Notes under the pieces: generated by a model
Told to the model about the DNA's origin: nothing
Seen by the model: only the letters and a program-made list of their open reading frames with translations
The model's database searches: none
Shown: positions 12,279 to 23,236 of the stretch, in pieces
How the letters are laid out: the number at the start of each line of letters is the position of its first letter
Numbering within the stretch: the first letter of the stretch is position 1
Position numbers and translations under genes: made by a program
DNA from: Pisaster brevispinus
Lineage: Eukaryota > Echinodermata > Asteroidea > Forcipulatida > Asteriidae
Assembly: GCA_023634235.1 (NCBI GenBank)
Contig: JAMKCF010000004.1
Coordinates: 4,629,202-4,693,201 of the forward strand
Direction: 5' to 3'
Length of the DNA stretch: 64,000 nt

Positions 12279-12740
12279 GAGGAGAGGGTAACCGGGCAAC
12301 AATGCTAGCCGTGACAATGCTGGACAAATAGACAAGACGCCCATCATTGCCAAACACCAAAGATGCTCCTGCCGCTGCTCTGACAGCATCTGAAGAGATC
12401 AAGACATTCTCAAAAGATTGCAAGACAGTTGAGAGGAGAGGGGAACCGGGCAACAATGGTAGCCATGACAATGCTGGACAAATAGATAAGACGCCCATCA
12501 TTGCCGAAGATGCTCCTGTCCCCGCTGACAGCATCTTAAGAGATCAAGACATTCTCAAAGGATTGCAAGACAGTTGAGAGGAGAGGGGAACCGGGCAACA
12601 ATGGTAGCCATGACAATGCTGGACAAATAGATAAGAGGCCCATCATTGCCGAAGATGCTCCTTTCGCTGCTGACAGCATCTGAAGAGATCGAAACCATCT
12701 CAAAGGATTGGAAGACAGTTGGGAAGAGATTATGTTTGGG
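12145..12740 (+). repeat. Tandem array, 4 copies of about 145 bp, derived from the ZNF277 last exon
   Basis: The motif GACGCCCATCATTGCC (last copy GAGGCCC...) starts at 12192, 12336, 12490 and 12635, giving spacings of 144, 154 and 145 bp. Copy 1 contains the real ZNF277 C-terminus and stop. Copies 2-4 lie after that stop, in the presumed 3' UTR. Copy 2 has a 10-bp insertion and substitutions. Copy 3 still encodes the same last residues (KTPIIAEDAPVPADS...LKGLQDS) with its own stop at 12575. Copy 4 is the most diverged and decays after 12720. Confidence 0.92.
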
Positions 12741-12769
12741 TGTTCGTCTCGTCTCTTATGTAACTACAC

Positions 12770-12905
12770 AAAAGCTTGTCCCGGATCATGTGACATAGCA
12801 ACTGTCTCTTAAGTCTGAGGAATTCAAATTTAAGCAGTAACTTGTGACTGAGCAAGTCATAGTACCAGACATTGTTCAAATCTAACTCGCAAATGGCTTA
12901 TTACA
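12770..12905 (+). repeat. Dispersed repeat R6
   Basis: GTCTGAGGAATTCAAATTTAAGC.GTAACTTGTGACT.AGCAAGTCAT is shared with 54668-54805. Confidence 0.75.
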
Positions 12906-13084
12906 ATTAAATATGCATTGGTCTCAAACATTACCAAATTAGACAAATCAATTATGCCATAGGGTATGCTCTCCAAAGGGTAAAAAGAAGCAGACTAGAT
13001 TCTAGGAGTTTGGTTTTTTGCCCTTTGAAAATCCATTATAATTGTTCTCAAAATAACCTGACAACTAATTTCAACACTTGTGCT

Positions 13085-13420
13085 TGTGGATAATGTAGCA
13101 TGTTTACAAAAAGAGCCACAGAGCCTGGACTTCCTGCCAGTACGATTAGTACACAGCTTATTGGAGGAAATCATGAAATGTTGCATAATATGGAAATTGC
13201 TTTGTCATTTTTTAAAAATTTTTTCCAACTTTTGAAACGAAGAAAGGGCCTCATCTCAAAATTTGTTCAGCTGTTACTTTTACCATAATATATTTTATGT
13301 GGTGAATATGATACAATTTGTAATATTTCTCATATGGCGAGTGCAGTATTTTGCCTGCCAGGAAACACCTCTTTTTATAAACAAGTTCACATGGTCTTAT
13401 ACAGTAAGTAAGTCGGACCT
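13085..13420 (+). repeat. Dispersed repeat R6b
   Basis: AAAGAGCCACAGAGCCT..GGACTTCCTG is shared with 40246-40470 and, reversed, 45900-45995. The next 250 bp also align loosely to the 40246 copy. Confidence 0.65.
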
Positions 13421-13629
13421 TGTTCTCAAATTGTCCTTTTCTTATTTTTTTTGTTCTCTTTTATTTTCCAGGGGACAAAAATGACTCCTGATTTTGTAAG
13501 ACTATTAGACTTACAAATTGAACAAGTTTACAGCCCGTATGTGTACATCGTACTCTCTAAAGAAATCATGTTCCGAGTTTCTTTGAAAATCCGCACTTGT
13601 ATCATTAGCAGGCATTATGGGTTATTTTC

Positions 13630-13830
13630 GTTGTTTCTTTCCCTGCCTTTCACCTCTGTGGAACCCGGTTCGAATCCTAAACAGAATCTTGCATGTGGAT
13701 TGGGTTTCAAGTCCCTACCTGATTGCGTCGCTTTTTCCTATTTGAGGCTTTTCCCCACCACATCTAAATCTGACATTTCTTCATCCTCCTCTCCACTCAG
13801 GTTTCTTCAGGCCCACGGGTCTCAATTCTA
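13630..13830 (+). mobile_element. tRNA-derived SINE, second family
   Basis: CCTTTCACCTCTGTGGAACC followed by GGTTCGAATCC and the GCATGTGG..CTACCTGATTG body, as at 2190. Confidence 0.55.
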
Positions 13831-14193
13831 GTCAGTTTTGATGGTCTTTTGGGTTCATTTCCAAAAAGATATAATAATAATAATAATAGTACAAATGTAT
13901 TTTCTATTTCTTGATTGCTACTTAACTTCAAGAAAACTTGAGAAGCGTAATAAACCAATTTCACACTACACAGATATTACATATTAATATTTATTTATTT
14001 CATTTTAAGTTGAATCTATGTACAGATTTACAAGTCAATAATAAAAGCTGTGGCAAAATAAGTAGTATGCGTTTTTTTAAACACAACTTGGACATACGTG
14101 TATTGAATTTATACCTCGGCCTTGTGATTTGCCAGGATTTCACCCAACTTGATGAATTTTCCTTTAAAGTGCCGTTTCGTCACAATCAAAGCA

Positions 14194-14365
14194 GGGCCCA
14201 ATTTCATAAAACCTGTAAGCACAAAAACTTGCTGAGCAGAAACAGGTTTCCAGCCAACATTCCATAAAGTTTACATTGTTCCCACTGGTACCCCGCTCAT
14301 GTCTTGCTAAGTGAAAACATTTGGTAAGCAGAATTTTCTGCTTAAAGGCTTTATGAAATTGGGCC
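14194..14365. mobile_element. GGGCCCAATTTCAT foldback, copy 2
   Basis: GGGCCCAATTTCATAAAACC at the left, GGCTTTATGAAATTGGGCC at the right. Confidence 0.8.
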
Positions 14366-15714
14366 GAGGCCTGTGGCTGTACATGGAATTATGACCTCTC
14401 TCCCAGTTACTGTACTTGTGCACCCTCCCTCTGTATCATATTTGTGGAGAGAGTGTGTGTGGGTGCTGTAACTGTGAGAGTTAATAATTCAACCCCAAGT
14501 TAAATTTTGTCGTCACGTTTTTACTGAAAACAATGAAAAATGCGTAGCTTTGCCAGGGATTTTGTGTATTCTCGAAGGCGTTATTTCAAATGCAGCAATC
14601 AATATAAGCATTATTGACTTGTGGGGACTTCAAAGTGCTATTTCCTTGACTTTGACGGCATGTCAGATAGAACCATTGTCTGGGGGGATTGATGCTGGTA
14701 ATTAACTCAATAAAGACGTGAGCTTTCAGTTTTTGCACAGTTTCTAATCACTACCAACTGACCAATTCTGATTTATTGTCTTTCACCCTTACTCCCAAGA
14801 CCCACTTGCCTACAGGTAACAGGTGACCTTAATCCTCCAACTCCTTTCCTATGTCACTCCACGCCAAATTGTTTGGACTCTTATTAGATTGGAATGCCTA
14901 ACCTAGGGATAAGCAATTGGGCCTACAACCCTCGGCAAAAGGACATAGAAAGATTTTGGAGGATAAAGGCGAACTTATGAAAAGTTCACATTGTCAATTA
15001 ATTCCACATGTACATGTAATCTATTTTGTAAATAAAAAATTGACATTTGGTCCAAGGCAACCAAGCTGAAAGCAATTTTTTAATGGTCGGATTTTATTTT
15101 ATTTTATTATTTTTTGTAGATGCAACTAATTATATTATTATGTTTCTGCTCTTATTACAACATGCGTTTTACAAATATACAAAACAAATGCCTCTGATTG
15201 TGAAAGGAAATTGACTGTTGGGGGGGGGGGGTCCATTTACATCTAAAGTTTGATCAAAAGTTGGGCCTTGTCTGAATTTGTGGCTACAGCTATGGCTACA
15301 GCTGGATCGTAACGTCACCATGCGTTGATGTACATGGTGTATAAGACATCCACAGCAACAGTCATAGCCCTAGCCACAACTTCGGATATATGGCCTCATT
15401 TTAACTCAAACTGCTCACTGCACCGAGCGTAGGGAGTTTAGTAGTGGTTCCACAATTTCAAAGTGAGGACTCCTTATTCTTTAAGTAAGGATGCCTGCGG
15501 AACGCACCTGTAGAATTAAAACATCAAAACCTTCAGAGAATATGCCAGAGGGGTGTTGGGGCGTCCCTGTTTATAAGTATGTCTTCCGTTAAGAATCTCG
15601 ACAGTCGACGCCCTTCTTTGTAAACATTTTGGGCACCCTGTTTTGCATTTTCAGCAGCTTTTAGAAACCCATGACATGTCAAAGCTATGACCACCAGGCC
15701 ACGAATTTAAACTT

Positions 15715-15855
15715 TTAAACGGCAAGGCCAATTTTGTTTTGTAATGGGCACTTCCATTGAAAAATATTACAGTCTATGGGAAACTTTTGAAGGGGCACCA
15801 AGTCCAAGGCCAGGAAACAGATGCTGGCCTCCTTGGCCTCCGTGTAATTCCATGC
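15715..15855 (+). repeat. R4 repeat copy (subfamily B)
   Basis: GGGCACTTCCATTGAAAAAT...GGGGCACCAAG...CCTCCGTGTAATTCCA, closest to the copy at 60563-60716. Confidence 0.65.
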
Positions 15856-16154
15856 CTACACATGCCTTAATCCCAACCAGTAGAAACTTCCATAGTGTTC
15901 ATAAAAGAATAACCAGATGATCAGATGCTACATCTATTTTACCAATTTCGTCATCCTTATTAAGGCACTCCTCATGACCCTTCTGAGCCAGAATCCTTTC
16001 GGTCCTGCTTAGTACCGACCGAAGAGAGAGAAGAAGAAGTCTCCGAGAGGTATACCTGCACTCCACTTTCATCATCTCTCAACACGAAGGCATCCGATAA
16101 TTTGAACATCTGCTGGCTTTTGCGGAAAGAGTTCTTTTGGAAGGATGACTCTTT

Positions 16155-18209
16155 TCACTTGAAGAAAATTATGTAGAAACCCATCATAACGCAAGACACC
16201 GCAACAGCAAGATGTAACCTCGTACCAATGATGGAAGCTGAAAACAGTAGAGATTGGTAAAAGAAAATACACAATAATAAGAATCACGTGAATGGTAGTT
16301 TTTCTTTCTTTCTTTCTCCATTTGCAATGCAGCCATTATACTGTTATATGATTGAGGATATAACGTACTAACAGGCCTTGAACTTTGCTCTTGAAGGGAC
16401 ACAGCAATTTTCCTTTAAGGGGCACTCTATGAGGAAAATGTAAAATTTGTATTGGAACCTTGTGAAGGGCACCACAGCAAAAGCACAGAGCACCACAGCA
16501 ATTGCTGTGGCTGCCTTGGATTATTTCGAGTCCTGCACTGAAGCAATAACAAGGTTTGCCCTTAACTTTTTTCAGTGACCAGCCGGCGGGACCAGTTAGC
16601 TTGTCCTTTCACTGGTCCCTCAGCTTTTAAAACTAGTCCAGATTTCATATTAAATGGACTAGCCAGCCGGACCACTTCAAGAAAGTTTGGACTGGTCCTC
16701 GGGTGTTTTAACTATCGGTAGCATTTGGCAAGCCGGACAAGCTCAAGGACAAGCGTGTCATGACCAGTAACTCTAATCCACACTCCAGTGATTAGCCATC
16801 AGATCTTGAGTTTGATGCGCTAAACCACTCAGCCATGACAAGCTAGTTACGTAAACAAGAAGAAAACAGGACGGTTCAATACCCTCTAACAATGAGGGTA
16901 TTTTAATAGCTGAATGGTTTACAGCAAGAAATCAGAGCAAAGACTTACTTTATTGAGTGCATCTATAGGATTGTTTACAAAGGAGATGGATTCATCAAAC
17001 ACAGTTTGGGTGTGGTTTTTTATTATTAATTTTTGCCGTAGAGTAAGTGATAAGTTTACCTTTGTAAAACACCCCTAGGAAACCCTTTTTCTCGGAGAGG
17101 AAAAACTGTTTCAGACGAGGAACTTGTCTCATGTAGGCGCAAGTACAGATGACCAGAAGCCCAAAGATGATCAGACCGTCAAAAGAATACGCTGTGTTTT
17201 CAAATCAAATTGATTTCTATTAATAGAATACCAAGTAGTGAACCACGAGGGGAAACTGACTGGTTCAACACTCAACCCCAAATTATTAATAAGTACCTCG
17301 CAGAGTTTATGCACCCTGATTGGAACACCAACATGGAATGCGGAACACCAACCAAAGTATTTTATTAATGGCGTTGCTAATTGTCAAAGCTCATGTAGTC
17401 TGGTTCCTGAAAATATGCTTAAAGAGATTGGATGCCATTCAAAAAGTTGAACAGCCTTAAGGAATGGCCATTGAAAACAAGTAGAATCTTAACGGCCAAA
17501 GAATAACCATAAATTCTGATGATTTGTACAGTTTTGTTTTTTGTTTTGTTTTTTCGTTAAAGCCAAAAAAGTCATTTATTAATGGGAATAACAGTGTGAC
17601 GATGTGGTAATGACCATGTTGGTGCTCAGCCATCAGCCAAGGTTATTCCCTAATTAATACTGTCTTACTGATTTACATTTAGCTAACTTAGAAGTTAGAG
17701 TAGATGGCTCAATTGTAGAGTACTGGCACGAAAATCCGGCGGTCCCAGGTTCAAATCCCACTCTACTATTTAGTATTAACATTATACTACTGCAGCAGCA
17801 GTTACTACTTAGTACTTCCATGGAGGTAGAATTACCTCCATGCTACTTCTTACTAGACATCTTTTCTTTTTCAACCCGAAGTTTATACAATTTTGGCAAA
17901 TATTTAAATACATGAAAGCACTATTTCATTGGAAATTTGTGGTGCCAAAAACTGTACATTGCAAAAAGAGTTTTGTTTCAAAACCACTCATAATTTATCA
18001 AGTTCAAGAGTTGCGATAATCGTCAATCGTAACCCTCCATCCACGATTTATTTATCACAACCACCAACCATGAAGGTAGAAATGGTAGAAATTTACCTCC
18101 ATCCATGTACCAACTATTTTTCTATTTTTATAACTAAAGTCCCCAAAACAGAAAATAATTACTAATCCTATCTGAGGAACTGTAAAAAGTGTTACTTACC
18201 GTTTGTCAT
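16155..18209 (-). CDS. TMEM167B: Kish-B / TMEM167B orthologue, 3 exons
   Basis: Minus strand. Exon 1 is 18200-18209 (ATG ACA AAC G, donor gtaagt), exon 2 is 17060-17191 (acceptor aacacag, donor gtaaac), exon 3 is 16155-16237 (acceptor ttttcag, TGA at 16155-16157). Lengths 10+132+83 give 225 nt, 74 aa, the usual length of kish-B. Visible features: MTN start, YSFDG, a membrane segment [14 protein letters not shown], then [25 protein letters not shown] text with the family SEKKG...GVFYK pattern, IIGTRLH, and a second membrane segment ending GFYIIFFK. Kish proteins are small two-span membrane proteins of the early secretory pathway/Golgi needed for constitutive secretion. The exons are too short to appear as long ORFs. 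The gene is head-to-head with NOPCHAP1. Confidence 0.93.
16377..16540 (+). repeat. R4 repeat copy
   Basis: CTCTTGAAGGGACA.AGCAATTTTCC, GGGGCACTCTATGAGGAAAATGTAAA and CACCACAGCAATTGCTGTGG blocks. Confidence 0.65.
16552..16760. repeat. Repeat related to the CAGGCCTTGC MITE at 36129
   Basis: TTTGCCCTTAAC...ACCAGCCGGCGGGACCAGTTAGC, and reversed segments later in the block. In TMEM167B intron 2, minus-strand sense. Confidence 0.5.
17697..17768 (+). repeat. tRNA-like sequence (pseudo-tRNA or SINE head)
   Basis: AGTAGA/TCTACT can form an acceptor stem, A box TGGCTCAATTG, B box GGTTCAAATCC. The T and anticodon stems pair poorly, so a functional tRNA is unlikely. In TMEM167B intron 1. Confidence 0.5.
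17819..17842. repeat. Perfect hairpin, 10-bp arms CATGGAGGTA, 4-nt loop
   Basis: CATGGAGGTA (17819-17828), loop GAAT, TACCTCCATG (17833-17842). Related forms near 18070, 25440 and 41093. Confidence 0.85.
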
Positions 18210-18532
18210 GTTTGCTACTCAAGATCTTCACACTATTGAGTGTCTCAAGACAGCAAGACCTGGACTTAGACAGACCATGGATTGTAGTTAAGAATCAAGA
18301 ACATGCAAGAAGAGTGCTGAGTGTCTGTTTTTAACTTTGACTATGCGAAAATACGTGGCCATTGTGTGCGCATAATGTAATTTTATTTATTGATCAATCA
18401 AAATGAAGAGCGCCCTCAATATTCAGTGCTTATTAAAAACACCCATTTACCACGTGTGTTGTGTGTGCGAGTGCCCAGCTGCTTGGTTTCCGATGTTTAA
18501 CTAATAACGTGATAAAATGTGCGATTGCAATA
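18210..18532. promoter_or_regulatory. Bidirectional promoter between TMEM167B and NOPCHAP1
   Basis: Only 323 bp separate the two divergent start codons. The interval has an E-box CACGTG at 18451-18456 and a GTGGCCATTG element near 18356. No TATA box is clearly placed for either gene. Shared promoters of this kind are common for housekeeping gene pairs; joint control is inferred. Confidence 0.65.
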
Positions 18533-21500
18533 ATGGAGCCGCAAGTTCAAAGAAAGTTTGACGCATCCAAGAAGCCACATAGTAAAACAAGTGAGCCCAA
18601 ATCAGACCAAAGGTTTTCCACAGATCTCCTGGATGTCGGCAAGGCTAAAAATGGTTTGATCTGTTTTGTTATTTCAACATTTATCTTATTAATATTTATC
18701 AACAAAACAACAAATTCACTCCTCTCGTACAAAACAAGCTACTTTATTTTTAGTAATGTTAATCATTAATTGTTATGGAACTTTATATGGAGGATTCCGC
18801 CATCATGATCATGGTGTTCAATTGTTTGTTATCTTATAATTAGCCTCAATCAAGTCATAATCCATTAATATTTAATAAATAGTTCCAATTTACTTCAAAG
18901 TTCAATCCAAGTAGAACTAGTGGAGTAGTGAGTAGTGGATTGGTATTCTATTCCTAGACTTCCATCTGACATGTCTGACCATAATTCCTAATCCCAGATA
19001 GAACTATGCAGTTTGTTTCGCTATCGTGGAGACAATAGCGGAATGAACCGCGTAGTTCTAGGAGTAACCAAGTATATCATATATGGCCCCATAAAATAGT
19101 GCCAGAGTGAGAGTAAGCTAGACTCCCTCCGCTCCGCTTCTTGAAGAAGCGGAGGAAGTCCAGCGTATTATTATTAATATTGGCACTATTGGGGCTATAC
19201 CAAGTAGAAGCACATGATGTAGTAGTATTACCATACATCAGTACTGAATGTTGAAAGAAAACTACAGTACTACAGTAGGAAGAGTAAGACTGTAAGAGTA
19301 AGACGCATGTCTCAGGGGAACTAGTTTTAGTTGCGATAATCATAACCCTCTATCCTCCCGACGGTCACAGAGGATGGAGGGTTACGATTATCGAGGGGAA
19401 CAAGAGTGGTGCACCCCACGTGGTACATTACCTTGATCATGCCCACCATTGCTAACGGCGTTAGTCAATTCCAGCATCTTTTTGTACAGTATTTACTAAG
19501 AAACAGCCTCTGGTTCAAGGTTATTGTAATTACGCTGAGTATTGTAAATTGATAATTGATATGCATTCCTTGTGCGATTTCGGGAACAGTGTAGCAATAT
19601 TTCTGTCAATGGCCTGTTTGTCTGCCTTTTCAACTGTCCAATAATGTTAACAATGTTTGAAGATGAACACAGATCACCTCTCCAAAAAGAAGAGAAATCT
19701 AAATTACCATGGGCAAGGTATAACAAAACACTTGTTGCAGCAGGCTCTGTGATGGGATCCATGGGTTTGTACAACCTCAGGGGGGGGCAGTTGGCTTGCC
19801 TCGGTGCCGTTTGGCTTCTCGGTCGGGTGTTCAAAACAACATGGTCCCCTCTAACTCTACAGCGTGCAACAATGGTATTATAAATCAATCATCGCTCAAA
19901 ACGGGTCCGCTCAAAACTGTCAGATCCGTAAAAATTCATTTTCACAAATTTTTTCTTTTTTTCTTTTCTCCATAGATCCGCTGTTGATTACAAAGAAGAA
20001 ACCCTACAGAATGCCTCCCTCCTCTGGTAATTTACTACATAATTGTTTTATCTTTCATGTGTAACATATTAACTAGGATTTTAGTCAACTACTTGCCTGA
20101 TGATGCTACTAAGGGTGTGAACACCATTGATAAGATTGAAAATATAATTGGTTTGGTTCTTGTCTTTCACATCCCAATGTTTGTAAACAGTGAAAACAAA
20201 GGCCCTATAAGGTTTGTTTTTTTGCTATTTCTTGTGGTGCCGATGACTAATTGAGCCTAAACTTTTCACAGGTTTATTATTTCATGTATAATTGGGCCAC
20301 ATAAAGTGCAGATACCTGGTCTTTGATAATTACCAATGTTGTCTATGTGCTTTAAATACCTGAAATGAAACTTACACTATAGAAAGCTATTTTCATTCAA
20401 AAAGTGATTCACAGAGATTCCTTTACAATGTGATGAAAAACACGTGCTTGTGATTTTATATGTTGCATGATTATGTTGCAGTCTTGAGTCAGGTCAAATC
20501 CTTTTTGCCCATGATGCACGAGGCAAACTCTAAACTGGAGGAGCGTCTCCGCACAACCCCAGCAGAGGAGTTGGACATTGAGAACGTGCAAGATTGTGAC
20601 CAGGAAGTCATTGAAATGGTGAGATGTTCTCTTGATGTTGTAATCTTGATATGGTCATAAAATAGATTGGTAAATACTCCAAAATTTAATGACCATTAAC
20701 AGTTACTTACTACAGCTACTGATAGTTTGAGAAAGGATTCCATTATAAGAAGTTATATAGTTTGGATAATTTTTCACCCCAAAACATTTTTATCTGAGAG
20801 AAACGATTCATGCATGAATTGTTTTATGACTTGAGAAACGATTCATGCAAGAATTGTTTTTCAGGTTTTTTTAAGGGTTGGTGTCCATTGGTGTATGCTG
20901 CAGCCAGAGATGTAGTTGGTACCCACTGTCACCTCACTAAACGTAGATGGATTCGACATGGATGGATTCTTGTGATATTACCTTGGCAGTTTTTTTGCTG
21001 CAGAAATCTTTTTTTATAATTTTGCCTATAAATTACGGTGACATTAAACCAATATATGACCCTACCTTGGTGAAGTCTTTCGCAAAACCTTCCTTCAATG
21101 TATAGTTCTTCTGTCATGTGTTTACTTTCTTGAAAATGAAGTGTTGGTATAAAATTTTTGTTTAAAATAAAACTCATTACGGGAAAGCTCCATTAAACAA
21201 ATTCCGAGTTTTGGCCACAAAACTCCTAAACTGTTCATCCTTTTCACTAATTAGGAGTGTTTACATTGAATTAATTGGGTCATTAAACTTAATGGATGAG
21301 TAGTTAATCTGCCTGGGGCAATCAGCAGCCCTACAAGTTTGTGCATGATCCAATTAAGTCCACTGTTAGGAAAAACAATTACAGGATGTTTCATTGGAGC
21401 CTCTTTCTTTAATGAGCTTTCCCGAAATGTCATAACAAATAGTTGACAGTAACATCGTCTTTGTTTGTTTGGTTCAGAATTTATCGGTTTTTGCTCAAGA

Positions 21501-21825
21501 CGACAGCTCCTCCGAAGATGATGATAGTCTCCTAGACGACACGACGGATGAGGATGGAGACGGAGAGGTGGCATTTGGAGAAGTCACTTCTGCCAACATA
21601 CGACTCCCACACCAATCAAGAACCCCCAAAAGAACTATGATCCAAGACCTCTCTATGGACGCTGAGGTCGAAGGCCATGACCCGGGGTCAGAAGTGAGCC
21701 AAGAAAGCTGTGCAGGGCAGATGATGATGACACCGCTGTCTGATGATGAACAAACAATGAACTCAAATGGTCAGCAACATACTGCAACAAATACACCAGC
21801 AGATCGGAATGAAGACAAAAGATGA
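18533..21825 (+). CDS. NOPCHAP1: NOP protein chaperone 1 (C12orf45-like), 4 exons
   Basis: Exons 18533-18653, 19976-20026, 20482-20618 and 21478-21825 are joined by GT/AG introns with matching phases and give 657 nt (218 aa plus TGA). The first donor (gtttga) is weak; the others are good. Family signatures: DPLLI in the early part, a helical block VLSQVKSFLPMMHEANSKL, then DIENV, an acidic Ser/Asp/Glu stretch (DDSSSEDDDS), and EVTSANIRLP near the C-terminal part. The human protein is about 185 aa; the extra length is mainly the C-terminal low-complexity tail. In human cells NOPCHAP1 bridges the R2TP/RUVBL AAA+ machinery to NOP58 during box C/D snoRNP assembly. An upstream in-frame ATG at 18461 exists, but 18533 fits the family better. 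Confidence 0.88.
18900..19400. repeat. Hairpin cluster in NOPCHAP1 intron 1
   Basis: 19000-19060: arms AGAACTATGC/GCGTAGTTCT with GTTTCGCTAT/ATAGCGGAA inside. 19086-19195: outer arms GCCCCA(TAAA)ATAGTGCCA and TGGCACTATTGGGGC enclosing a near-perfect palindrome 19132-19154 (11-bp arms CTCCGCTTCTT, 1-nt loop). 19334-19357 pairs with 19370-19393 over 24 bp with 2 mismatches. Confidence 0.85.
20715..21070 (+). repeat. Dispersed repeat R1, second copy
   Basis: Aligns with 6580-7060, including the CTGCAGCCAGAGATGTAGTTGG block. In NOPCHAP1 intron 3. Confidence 0.7.
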
Positions 21826-21865
21826 CAATTTACTTGTTTTACTTTTTTTAACAAACAAACAAACA

Positions 21866-21871
21866 AATAAA
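21866..21871 (+). terminator. Candidate poly(A) signal of NOPCHAP1 (AATAAA)
   Basis: AATAAA lies 41 bp after the stop codon in a (CAAA)n-like run. A second AATAAA is at about 22153. Use of either is inferred. Confidence 0.4.
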
Positions 21872-22162
21872 CATAAACACTGATTTCAACAATAGAAATT
21901 GCTGGACTTCTGGAATTAGTTTGTCAACTCTTAGTGTAACCTGATACTTCCTGTCCATTCTCCATATGAGTTGACACATTTACAAAAAACAAACAAGCAA
22001 AATGAAGGAACAAAAAAACTAGGGTCAAACATGTTTGCTTGTATTTGGGCATTAGTTTGTCAACTTCCAACTCTATACTTTCTGTCCAGTGTCCACCCAA
22101 GTCCCCAAATCGTGTTACTACATAGAACTTTATTTCTTCGCTGTTTTCTTTAATAAAAGGCG

Positions 22163-22341
22163 ACACGACCGATACTTTGCTCTTGTAAGGGCACGGCAGG
22201 GTTTTTTTCTTCGTAGAGGGCACCATGTAAATTTCTTTTGGTACATTTCAAGGGGGCATCAAGGCAGTGCCCAGAGGCACAAAGGCAATGGCCATGGTCA
22301 TGGAGGCAATTGTATCTGTGGCTTCCAGGAAGTATCGGGGC
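22163..22341 (+). repeat. R4 repeat copy
   Basis: GATACTTTGCTCTTGTAAGGGCACGG at the left, CAGGAAGTATCGGGG at the right; terminal parts inverted (GATACTT/AAGTATC). Confidence 0.7.
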
Positions 22342-22360
22342 TGAGGCTACCAACCGTGCA

Positions 22361-22554
22361 GGGCCCAATTTCATAGAGCTGCTTAAGCACGAAAAAGTAG
22401 CTAAGCGCAACAAAATTATGCTTACCAGAATAAGGTTACCAGCCAAACTACCATGTCACATGTCCAATTTGTGACTGGTGTCCTGCACATTTCTGCTAAG
22501 CAGAAAATGGTTAAGCAGTATTTTCTGCTTAAGCGGCTCTATGAAATTGGGCCC
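22361..22554. mobile_element. GGGCCCAATTTCAT foldback, copy 3 (intact ends)
   Basis: GGGCCCAATTTCATAGAGC left and GCTCTATGAAATTGGGCCC right, then CTTAAGC on each side of a diverged middle. No TSD evident. Confidence 0.88.
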
Positions 22555-23043
22555 AGAACACTTTTGGGATACAAAATTCTTACATAAACGAAGTGGTCAG
22601 TGTCATAGTGGTGTGACCTTGAATGTGTAATAGGGAACTTCAGCAGTTAATCCCATTACATTGACCACCAGAGGTATCAGAAATATGGGAGTGATATGAG
22701 TTGAAACGATTGGAAATGACAGATTTCAAAATATTAAAGATGCTGGCTAGGTCAAATTTTGTGCCAATTTGACCCCATATTTTAGATTGAAATTTTAAAT
22801 AGGTAGTAAGTTTTCTTTTAAGGTGTTGCACAACAAATATTTGCTTTGTATACATTTTACTTAAACAAATTGTCTTGGAGAAGTTTGTTTTCCCCCAAGA
22901 GAAATGCTCTCCCTTTGGAAACAAAATGCAGAAAGTGATGAGACTGGCCTCAAGTTTCAATCACAGAAGATGTTCTTTCAAAGGCAAAAAGGAGAATGAC
23001 TTCATTTGGGTCAAAACATGAGGCCATCTTTCCATTCACATGC

Positions 23044-23236
23044 AGAGCCCAATAGTGAAAAGCTGTTAAGCAGAAAATTGTGCTTAGCAGATTTCTTTGC
23101 TTAGCAAGAAATGAGTGTGTGTAGTGGGTACCGGTTGCAGCAATGGTAACTGTATGGTATTTTGGCTGGTAACTTATTTTTGCTCAGTAGGAGTTTTCTG
23201 TGCTTAGCAAGTTTTCGTGCAGGCTTTATGAAATTG
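23044..23236. mobile_element. GGGCCCAATTTCAT-type foldback, degraded
   Basis: AGAGCCCAATAGTGAAAAGCTG left, GGCTTTATGAAATTG right, GCTTAGCA interior. Confidence 0.6.

Larger units (their letters stand above)
12741..16154. other. Intergenic, convergent 3' ends of ZNF277 and TMEM167B
   Basis: No gene seen. Contains repeat R6 (12770-12905), R6b (13085-13420), a SINE (13630-13830), a GGGCCC foldback (14194-14365) and an R4 copy (15715-15855). Both 3' UTRs must end here; AATAAA at about 14709 (plus) is one candidate. Confidence 0.6.

Noticed and set aside
12347..12577. Separate small gene with the ZNF277 C-terminal sequence
   Set aside because: It is the third unit of the tandem array downstream of the ZNF277 stop, with no promoter or acceptor of its own.
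17697..17768. Functional tRNA gene
   Set aside because: A and B boxes are present but T and anticodon stems do not pair well; treated as tRNA-like repeat.
19496..19888. Open frames of about 100-130 codons on both strands
   Set aside because: They overlap each other in NOPCHAP1 intron 1, show no domain or typical coding composition, and look like repeat-derived sequence.
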